Positions 57,446 through 64,000 of a stretch of DNA of 64,000 nt are shown one piece after another. Source of the stretch: Neptunomonas antarctica (lineage in GTDB: Bacteria; Pseudomonadota; Gammaproteobacteria; Pseudomonadales; Balneatricaceae); the NCBI RefSeq assembly GCF_001305295.1, contig NZ_LJSI01000053.1, forward strand, positions 62,001-126,000, written 5' to 3'. The position numbers and the translations under genes are program-made. Position 1 is the stretch's first letter, and every line of letters starts with the position of its first letter. The notes below the pieces were generated by a model. It worked only from the letters and a program-made list of their open reading frames with translations, did not search any database and was not told the DNA's origin.

Positions 57446-57911
57446 TTATTCGTCAATACGACAATACCAGCTGATGATACCTAGAGGTGATTGCTCATGT
57501 GGTATTGCAAGTAGTGATAATGAGTAGCCAATAATACAAAATACCAAAGGGGCAAATAGAGCCCTAACATGTAAGGCTCCATTAAAGTTACTGCTATATG
57601 TAAAATACGCCAGAGCAAAGCAATTCATCAAATACACTAATTGATATCAGTACTAATGGAAAATTGTACTCACACTGCTTGACGCTAAAGGCCACCATTC
57701 CCCAGATAAATGCTGAAGATAGTATTGTGGATATAATTTTAAAAAATACATTTACATCAAGTTTATAAAGAATCCAGCTAAGGAGATTCGCAGACAAGGC
57801 AATGATAAATAGACTTCCGTTTACCTTCAGCTTTAGTCTTTTCATCACACTGATCATTCGATGGAGCGGAAATAGCGCCACCTTCCGCACGTGAATTTTT
57901 GGCCAGTTCAC
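57446..57911 (-). pseudogene. Hypothetical membrane protein, probably frameshifted
   Basis: A frame from about 57842 reads MKRLKLKVNGSLFIIALSAN with three hydrophobic segments and ends at 57594. The overlapping frame continues with another hydrophobic segment (FAPLVFCIIGYSLSLLAIP) to 57446. Together they look like one four-helix membrane protein of about 130 residues with a one-base shift near 57600-57640. I do not recognise the family. Confidence 0.35.
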
Positions 57912-58036
57912 GGCTACTCCGGTTATTCCTGCTCGCGCAAAATATCAGCCCGCCTGGAAGCAAGCTTTCCAGACGTCCTGAATGCCATGTGTCGCATTAA
58001 TCTTATTTTTATAAGGGAAATTTGAGATATCAAGGG

Positions 58037-58085
58037 TTGCCTGTTGCCTGTTGCCTGTTGCCTGTTGCCTGTTGCCTGTTGCCTG
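58037..58085 (+). repeat. Seven tandem copies of TTGCCTG
   Basis: A perfect heptanucleotide repeat, seven copies in 49 bases. Because seven is not a multiple of three, gain or loss of a copy shifts any frame crossing it. It lies at the broken 5' edge of the carboxymuconolactone-decarboxylase-like fragment. Confidence 0.97.
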
Positions 58086-58292
58086 TTGGCAGGTGAGAGG
58101 GTAATAAATATAGAAAGACAAGAAGCTGAATATGTATCTGAGGCCATTGGAAGGTTTTCAGCAGTTTTAAGTGCTGGGGCTACTCGCCAGGAAGTGGCTG
58201 AAATGATTGGTGTAGCAATGCTGATGGGCGGTGGCCCCTCTGCTGTTTACGGTGTTGAAGCTATGCGTGCCTATGACGAGTTCGCTTTCTAA
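58044..58292 (+). pseudogene. Carboxymuconolactone decarboxylase-like C-terminal fragment
   Basis: After residues read from the heptamer repeat, the frame gives RFSAVLSAGATRQEVAEMIG and VAMLMGGGPSAVYGVEAMRA. This is the C-terminal helix pair of the CMD/AhpD family. The N-terminal part with the CxxC active site is missing, so the gene is truncated, apparently at the repeat. Confidence 0.65.
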
Positions 58293-58301
58293 TAAACTCC
58301 C

Positions 58302-58487
58302 GTGACTTATGTTGTGGCTTCTGCTCAAAATATATTATCCAAGGAGCTCAGATCGACGAAAATCGCTAAGGGAGCGCTGCTTGAATGTTATCAGACCATG
58401 ATGACTATCCGGGCATTTGAAGAGCGCGTGCAGAAGGAATTTTGTTATCGGACGTATTTTGATATCCACCCGGGGTGGGTGGAATAA
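58302..58487 (+). pseudogene. Fragment of a dehydrogenase E1-alpha gene
   Basis: The frame contains LLECYQTMMTIRAFEERVQK, the N-terminal signature of pyruvate/acetoin dehydrogenase E1-alpha subunits, and ends after 61 codons. The thiamine-diphosphate-binding region is absent. It lies 9 bp after the CMD fragment, in a cluster of gene remnants. Confidence 0.65.
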
Positions 58488-58564
58488 GCGCAAGTGGTGT
58501 AATTCGTTTACGCGAGATACATCACTAAAAAGTATAAGAGTATTGTGTCCCCCGGTGTCGTGAA

Positions 58565-58592
58565 AGGCTGCTTAGTTTACTAAGCAGCCCTG
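58565..58592 (-). terminator. Hairpin after ytoQ
   Basis: GGCTGCTTAG-TTTA-CTAAGCAGCC perfect stem-loop just beyond the ytoQ stop, followed on the minus strand by a short T-containing stretch. A likely terminator with a weak T-run. Confidence 0.6.
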
Positions 58593-58603
58593 CTTACCCA
58601 AAC

Positions 58604-59047
58604 TTATTTCTCTAAAATCACGTACCTGAGAAGGTCTACTACCTGAGCGGGGGTTGTCGCCCATGCCATCGCTGATGCGTCTACTTCTTTTAACGGATGG
58701 ATAATGTCGTCTGCATGCAGGGTGATGTAAGGCTTATCCAGCGCCGCGCAATAACCAGCATCAAAGGCGGCATTCCACTGTTTGTATTTGTCACCAAACC
58801 GGATAATGGCGATGTCGCATTTCGCTATTAGGTTCTTGGTGCGAATACGATTCACCTTTGATGATTTGTGGTCGCGCCAGAAACTGTTCTCTTCAGAACC
58901 TAATATATCTCCGGCGGCATCACTGGCTTCGTGGCTAGTGACTGCGGAGGTAAAGGTTACAGGTAAGTTATGTGCTTTTGCGCCATCGATTAATTGCTGA
59001 CGCCAGTCGGTGTGTATCTCGCCAGAGAGGTATATATTCCAGTTCAT
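58604..59047 (-). CDS. ytoQ: YtoQ family protein
   Basis: A 147-residue cytosolic protein with the whole family pattern: WNIYLSGEIHTDWRQQLIDG, a central NSFWRDHKSSKVNRIRTKNL and DIAIIRFGDKYKQWNAAFDA. It resembles nucleoside 2-deoxyribosyltransferase folds, but its activity is not established. Confidence 0.92.
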   Translation of the reverse strand: MNWNIYLSGEIHTDWRQQLIDGAKAHNLPVTFTSAVTSHEASDAAGDILGSEENSFWRDHKSSKVNRIRTKNLIAKCDIAIIRFGDKYKQWNAAFDAGYCAALDKPYITLHADDIIHPLKEVDASAMAWATTPAQVVDLLRYVILEK

Positions 59048-59205
59048 AGGGTTTCCTGTATCTACTTTCTGTATCTTAATAATTGCGTTATCGCTGAAGC
59101 TGTCGAAGTTAATTCTACAGCATCGGGTGCTTTTTACTTATTCCTCTCTGTTGAGGCAAACCTGATAGTATGACGGCGCTTAAATCGCCTCTTGAGATAT
59201 GTGTC

Positions 59206-60090
59206 ATGAATCAATCAAACGCCGTTAAATCTGATCTGATATTAGTCGTGGTCACGCTACTCGCTGCGGCGGGGTGGATCTTCTCTAAAGAGTCGCTTTC
59301 TGAAATACCGCCTTTGATGTTTATTGGCTTGAGGTTTTTGATTGCCGGGCTGGTGTTGGCGCTATTTGGTTGGCAGGCCCTACGCTCACTGGATCGGCGA
59401 GGAATCTTACGCACGGCATTGGTCGGGGTATCATTTGGCGTTGCTATGATTTTTTGGATCTTAGGTCTTCATCACGCACAACATATTGGCGTTGGGGCTT
59501 TTTTATCCTGCCTGGGGGCCGTAATCGTGCCGATTGTCTCAACCTTATTTGGTGAGCGTGCCAATCGGGCTGTATGGTTATCGCTTCCACTGGCTGCTAT
59601 CGGTCTCGCCTGCTTATCACTGGATAGCCAGTTTATTATGGGTTGGGGAGAGCTTTCATTCTTGTGTTCAGCTGTTTTTTTCGCGTTTACATTTGTTCTG
59701 AATAGTCGCGCTGCTGCCAAAACATCGCCTATTGCGCTGGCTGCCGTTCAATTGATGGTTGTCGGGTTGGTGGCATTACCTGTGTCGTTGGCAACGGAAA
59801 CCTGGTCGTTTGATTGGCCAGGTTCGATTTGGATGTGGATGCTCGCGAGTATATTTATTGCGACCAGCGTACGATTTTTTATGCAGACATGGGCGCAAAG
59901 TTTATCCAGCGCGAGTAATGCCGCGGTGATTATGACATTGGAACCGATATGGACCGCTATGTTGGCTGCCTTGTGGTTTGGCGAGACAATGACGGGTCTG
60001 CAGTTAGGCGGTTGCGCTCTTATTTTTTGTGCATTGTTGGTCAGTCGTTGGCGCAGCGTGCGTCAGGCTATACGTGTGCTGATCAAATAA
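59206..60090 (+). CDS. DMT-superfamily (EamA) transporter
   Basis: About 294 residues with ten hydrophobic helices in two EamA repeats (AAAGWIFSKESLSEIPPLMF, and EPIWTAMLAALWFGETMTGL in the second half). A metabolite exporter of the RhaT/YdcZ type; substrate unknown. ATG 59206 begins just before the first helix; ATG 59170 would add 12 residues. Confidence 0.88.
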   Translation: MNQSNAVKSDLILVVVTLLAAAGWIFSKESLSEIPPLMFIGLRFLIAGLVLALFGWQALRSLDRRGILRTALVGVSFGVAMIFWILGLHHAQHIGVGAFLSCLGAVIVPIVSTLFGERANRAVWLSLPLAAIGLACLSLDSQFIMGWGELSFLCSAVFFAFTFVLNSRAAAKTSPIALAAVQLMVVGLVALPVSLATETWSFDWPGSIWMWMLASIFIATSVRFFMQTWAQSLSSASNAAVIMTLEPIWTAMLAALWFGETMTGLQLGGCALIFCALLVSRWRSVRQAIRVLIK

Positions 60091-60096
60091 ACGCTA

Positions 60097-60358
60097 TCAA
60101 TTCCGGGTGATCGTTTCTTTGGCTGGCCCGTAATTCTGAGTAGAAGCACGTTGTAACCATGCTTGTGCGGCCACGGTATCTTGAATTTTTCCTTTGCGTG
60201 TTTGTAGCATCTTTGGGTATTTTTATGCCTGCAGAATAAAGCAGCCCTAAGCGATATTGTGCTTTGCTGCTACCCGCCCGCGCTGCTTTTTCGCAGTGAT
60301 GGTTGTCCTTGTTTTCGAGTGCTTTCCATAGGGTGTGTGCGTTGTCGTAATGCCCCAT
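60097..60358 (-). pseudogene. Sel1-repeat protein, frameshifted fragment
   Basis: The frame from 60358 reads YDNAHTLWKALENKDNHHCE and AARAGSSKAQYRLGLLYSAG, typical Sel1 repeat. It then drifts into non-repeat sequence, while the neighbouring frame continues with VAAQAWLQRASTQNYGPAKE and stops at 60097. So a frameshift lies near 60200. Upstream repeats and any signal peptide appear to be lost as well. Confidence 0.7.
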
Positions 60359-60710
60359 TTTGAATTCGGCATGATGAACTCTGGCTGCACATTGTTAGTG
60401 CAGAGACATAGGGAATCGATTGGTTTTTTTATAATCTTCATTGCGAGTTATACATGAAGCTCTGCTATGTGAATATGGGATCGAAGTACTAAACCTTATA
60501 AGTACTAACCCCATCGCTTTATGGGCAGTAGCTGTTGTGACGCAGCATAGCAGCAGGAAAAGATAGTGGTTTTCAATCTTGCGGCATCGATATTACTCAA
60601 CTAGAGTTTTTAGATGATTTACAGTTTATTGCGCTGTTTTATGTTTAAGCAGACGTTAATGGTGCGCATTTTTTTATCAGGGATAGTCTATTCCCACCAG
60701 AGGTTTGCTT

Positions 60711-61715
60711 ATGTTAAGTCTGCGTTTTGCGCATATTATCCATATTACCTTGCTGTTGTTTCTTGTGTCGGGGGCATCGGCATCCTATGGTGCAAACCGT
60801 ATTCTTGTGGTGATGAGTTATGAAGAAAATTTCTACTGGAGCCAAGAGGTTAAAAGAGGGATTGAACAAGTATTAGCCGCCGACAATGAACTCCATTATT
60901 TTTATATGAACACAAAAACGGATTTCAAAGGTGGCGCGGCGAAAGCGCAGGAAGCCTATGAGCTTTTTCAGTCAATCAAGCCTGATGGCGTTATAACCGT
61001 TGATGATAACGCCCAGTCGATGTTTGTGGTGCCTTATCTCAGAGATAAGACGCGAACACCTATTATGTTTTGTGGTGTGAACGCGCCCGCTGCGCAGTAT
61101 GGCTATCCCAATCAGCATATATCAGGGATTTTGGAACGCGGCCACATTCGTGAATCACTGGCTTTTGCTAAGCAGTTATCGCCCGCCATCCAATCGGTGG
61201 GATTCGTTACGTTTGATAGCCCAACGGGAAACGCTATGATGGCGCAGATCAGGAATGAAGCTGATAGTTATCCTGTGAACATCTGTGTTACCCGGATAGT
61301 CCGTTCTGTCAGTGAATTAGAGCAAGTTGCCAGTCAGTCGGAGCAAAGTTGTGATGCACTTTACCTCGAGTCTATGGGGGGGATTCAAGATGGTCAGGGG
61401 CAGCCTATGGATTATCAGGCGGTCTCCGATCGCGTTCGCTCGTATTTTCATAGCCCACTTTTAGGGGGTAACCGAATTCACGTAGAAAGCGGCGCGTTGA
61501 GTGCCGTTATCAAAACCGGTGAGGAGCAAGGTCAAACGGCAGCAGAAATGCTGCTAAAGGCTATCGAGACCGGTGATGTTACGTCGTTGCCTGTGATACA
61601 AAACTTCCGTGGGCATCGTATTATCAATGTCACGACACTACGTCAGTTTAATCTCAAACCTAACCCCATCGTACTGAGTAGCGCTGAGCTAATAACATCA
61701 GAGCCTGACCGATGA
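60711..61715 (+). CDS. Periplasmic ABC-type binding protein (sensor partner)
   Basis: A 334-residue ABC_sub_bind-family protein. A signal peptide ends near ASASYGANRI. Two lobes follow (ILVVMSYEENFYWSQEVKRG, IMFCGVNAPAAQYGYPNQH, QLSPAIQSVGFVTFDSPTGN). No ABC permease or ATPase is nearby. It ends 6 bp before the GGDEF-EAL gene, so it probably presents its ligand to that membrane enzyme. ATG 60711 follows AGAGG; a TTG two codons earlier is less likely. Confidence 0.85.
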   Translation: MLSLRFAHIIHITLLLFLVSGASASYGANRILVVMSYEENFYWSQEVKRGIEQVLAADNELHYFYMNTKTDFKGGAAKAQEAYELFQSIKPDGVITVDDNAQSMFVVPYLRDKTRTPIMFCGVNAPAAQYGYPNQHISGILERGHIRESLAFAKQLSPAIQSVGFVTFDSPTGNAMMAQIRNEADSYPVNICVTRIVRSVSELEQVASQSEQSCDALYLESMGGIQDGQGQPMDYQAVSDRVRSYFHSPLLGGNRIHVESGALSAVIKTGEEQGQTAAEMLLKAIETGDVTSLPVIQNFRGHRIINVTTLRQFNLKPNPIVLSSAELITSEPDR

Positions 61716-61721
61716 ATATTC

Positions 61722-64000
61722 ATGTTTAAGAAAATGCCAACCCTTCGTAATATGCTGCTGAGCTCGAAACTGCAGTTTATTCTTGTTGCTGTTGTGGTGG
61801 CGTTGTGCAGTATCACCCTGTTGGTTATTTTCACATTAAATGACGTTAAGCGCCTATCGGGCTCAGCGGCTACCGATCAAGTGGAACAATTGCGGCAATC
61901 ACGGGTGTTTTCACAACAGTTAAGCGCTGTGTTCAATGAGATATCTTTGCGTGAACGCCGTTTCTATCGTGATTCAGAGTCTCTGTTGGTGAGTATCGAT
62001 ACGATCAGTCAGGAGATCGAACACGTAGAGCAAGTAGCTAATGTTAAAACAAGAGGTATGCTTGAACGTTTTTCGATCGATTTTAAGCGTTACTGGAAGA
62101 CACAGTTAGCGATTAATCTGATTAGTGATGAACTGAGCCTGGTAGATGAAAGGCTTAATGTTCAAGTGACTTTTATGGAGGCGTGGGTTGCCAAGAGTTT
62201 GATCGAGGCTGCTGTTAATGGCCAGGATAGTGCCTATCAAGAGCAGATGACGGCGTGGGTATTCAGCTTAAAGGTAGCGTTGCTGGAGTTGGAAAGACAA
62301 CTCGCCGACGATACTAATCAAATGTTAAACCGGGATTCTTTTTCCTGGATGGATGGCGACATTGATCAGATGCTTACCAACCTTAAACTACGGGTGCAGA
62401 CAATAAGCTTTGCGACTCCGGGGGTTGGGCTTGTTGCTGAAAATTTGTTGGATAACTTGAAATTATTTGAATTAAATCTTTATGCCTTGAAGCAGAAAAT
62501 CCGTGATTTTCGTAGTGCCAGGATGATCCTGCTTGAATCTCGTGCGAGCCTGCAAGCGATGCTAAATGAAGTCGAAAAACAGAACAGTAATGCTAGCCTG
62601 ATGCTGACGGAAAGGTTGGAGGCGATTATCTACCAGTCGCAAAAGACAGTGTTCTTCATCAGTGGATTTGTGGTGATTCTTGCGTTTGTTACTATCCGAC
62701 TTCTCATTTCCCGCGCGCTTCAGAAGCCATTGACGCATCTTATTCGCGGTATAGAAACCTTTCAGGTAGGGCAACTCTATAAGCCCATTAATTTAAACCG
62801 AACCGATGAATGGGGCACCATTGAGGATGCTCTTAACAAGATGGCGCGGGAGCTAAACAACAGTTATCGGGAGTTGGCCGAGCAAAAAGAAAATATGCAC
62901 CAACTCGCCCATCATGATGCGCTGACAAGGCTGCCTAACCGATTACTCTTTGATGATAGGCTGGAACATGCATTACTCAAGGCGAAGCGCAATAAAAGTA
63001 AACTAGCGGTATTCTTTATCGATCTCGATCGCTTTAAACATATTAATGATAGCCTGGGGCACGCCGCAGGTGATTTATTACTAAAAATTATAGCGACTCG
63101 CTTGAAGGCCTGCATTCGTCAGGTGGACACCGCTTCTCGTCAGGGGGGGGATGAGTTTATTTTGCTCTTAGAGGATGTTGGCGATATCCGCATGATTTCG
63201 GCGATGGCAGAAAAATTGCTGGCGAGCATCTCTGAACCCGTGATGTTGCAAAATCAACAATTTTACACCAGTGGTAGCATAGGGATTAGCGTGTCGCCGC
63301 AGGATGGTGATGATGCAGATATATTGCTGCGTAATGCTGATGCGGCGATGTACGAAGCCAAAAAGAGTGGTCGTAATGCGTACTGCTTCTATGAAAAACG
63401 CATGACTTCGCATGCAACAGAAGCTCTGAATATTGAATCGGATCTTCGTAAAGCGTTACTGAATGACGAACTATGTGTTTACTTTCAGCCCCAGTATCGT
63501 CTTACCGATGGTCTGTTGGTCGGGGCTGAGGCGTTGGTGCGCTGGCAGCACCCGACTCAGGGGATGTTGCCGCCAGCGCATTTTATTGCCATTGCGGAGC
63601 AAACCTCTTTAATTACAGCGATAGATCATTGGGTGTTAACGGAGGTTTGCCGGCAGTTGGTTGAGTGGCGATCTCGTTTGGGGTGTGGTGTGTTACCGCG
63701 GATTTCTGTCAATATCTCCGGCCGTCAGTTGGATCAGTTAAATACGGCGCAGGAAATATCCAGAATCACGCATGATAATGGCTGCCAGCCGCAGATGTTG
63801 TGTCTTGAACTCACTGAAAGCTTTTTAATGGAGCATGATGAGGAGTCTACGAATATTTTGAAAGAGTTGAGTCAGCAAGGTTTTGAGTTGGCCATTGACG
63901 ATTTCGGAACCGGATATTCTTCTTTACGCTATCTTAAACAACTACCCTTCAATACTCTGAAATTAGACCGCTCCTTTGTAAAGGATGTGATAGATGATGA
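61722..64000 (+). CDS. Membrane GGDEF-EAL c-di-GMP enzyme (runs off right edge)
   Basis: At least 759 residues. A transmembrane helix lies near the start (LQFILVAVVVALCSITLLVI), then a periplasmic region of about 280 residues, a second helix (VFFISGFVVILAFVTIRLLI), a HAMP-like linker and a GGDEF domain (SRQGGDEFILL). The EAL domain follows, with AEALVRWQHP, SVNISGRQL, CLELTES and IDDFGTGYSSLRYL present, so phosphodiesterase residues are intact to the edge. The Arg before GGDEF is followed by Gln where Tyr/Phe/Leu is usual. The C-terminus is outside the window. Confidence 0.93.
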   Translation, partial: MFKKMPTLRNMLLSSKLQFILVAVVVALCSITLLVIFTLNDVKRLSGSAATDQVEQLRQSRVFSQQLSAVFNEISLRERRFYRDSESLLVSIDTISQEIEHVEQVANVKTRGMLERFSIDFKRYWKTQLAINLISDELSLVDERLNVQVTFMEAWVAKSLIEAAVNGQDSAYQEQMTAWVFSLKVALLELERQLADDTNQMLNRDSFSWMDGDIDQMLTNLKLRVQTISFATPGVGLVAENLLDNLKLFELNLYALKQKIRDFRSARMILLESRASLQAMLNEVEKQNSNASLMLTERLEAIIYQSQKTVFFISGFVVILAFVTIRLLISRALQKPLTHLIRGIETFQVGQLYKPINLNRTDEWGTIEDALNKMARELNNSYRELAEQKENMHQLAHHDALTRLPNRLLFDDRLEHALLKAKRNKSKLAVFFIDLDRFKHINDSLGHAAGDLLLKIIATRLKACIRQVDTASRQGGDEFILLLEDVGDIRMISAMAEKLLASISEPVMLQNQQFYTSGSIGISVSPQDGDDADILLRNADAAMYEAKKSGRNAYCFYEKRMTSHATEALNIESDLRKALLNDELCVYFQPQYRLTDGLLVGAEALVRWQHPTQGMLPPAHFIAIAEQTSLITAIDHWVLTEVCRQLVEWRSRLGCGVLPRISVNISGRQLDQLNTAQEISRITHDNGCQPQMLCLELTESFLMEHDEESTNILKELSQQGFELAIDDFGTGYSSLRYLKQLPFNTLKLDRSFVKDVIDD

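Overview
The window looks like a chromosomal segment of a marine or halotolerant gammaproteobacterium, probably near the Oceanospirillales/Pseudomonadales. The order tRNA-Phe, yggX, mutY, asmA, hisB, hisH, hisF and the mix of choline-sulfate, Ter, PEP-CTERM and c-di-GMP genes fit that group. No ribosomal RNA, CRISPR array or intact insertion sequence is visible. The assignment rests on protein recognition and gene order only.

Layout. 1-498 is the start of a membrane sensor running off the left edge. 800-5040 is a small tRNA-Phe-associated island: an intact tRNA-Phe (4965-5040, minus) and a 48-nt exact copy of its 3' end (897-944) bracket about 4 kb carrying an aliphatic amidase (amiE) and its AAA+ partner (amiB), without the usual amiC/amiR/amiS. 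5100-11049 is housekeeping: yggX, mutY, an AsmA protein, then hisB-hisH-hisF with hisA absent from its usual place. 11163-16384 holds a two-gene RND efflux system and an ornithine-cyclodeaminase-like enzyme. 16455-22074 is a choline-O-sulfate locus (LysR regulator, betC, choX) followed by a SulP transporter. 22091-27786 is a minus-strand operon: LacI regulator, binding protein, two permeases, ATPase and a phosphoesterase.

28326-35553 is the most distinctive block: a Ter (tellurium-resistance/stress) locus with a DUF475 membrane protein, TerZ-, TerA-, TerB- and TerD-like proteins, then a metabolite-type module of phosphoribosyltransferase-TRSP, HAD hydrolase and StiP-like protein. It is followed by ppiC, elbB, the biotin importer bioMNY, hemB-ppk1 (behind what reads as a Pho box) and a basic amino-acid ABC importer (42441-45623).

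46035-58600 is accessory and partly decaying: a lipoprotein hydrolase, two PEP-CTERM genes (one frameshifted in a codon-repeat tract), a diguanylate cyclase, a broken nitrobindin-like gene, an SMR efflux gene with a degenerate second copy 5.2 kb away, a CBS protein, a SlyA/MarR-HlyD-FUSC efflux operon with two SlyA-type operators, a bestrophin, and remnants of an OYE reductase, a carboxymuconolactone decarboxylase and a dehydrogenase E1-alpha. 58604-64000 holds ytoQ, a DMT transporter, a broken Sel1 gene, and a periplasmic binding protein placed 6 bp before a GGDEF-EAL enzyme that runs off the right edge.

Functionally, the region combines osmolyte, nitrogen and phosphate acquisition (choline sulfate, amides, basic amino acids, phosphoesters, polyphosphate), envelope stress and efflux, and c-di-GMP signalling.
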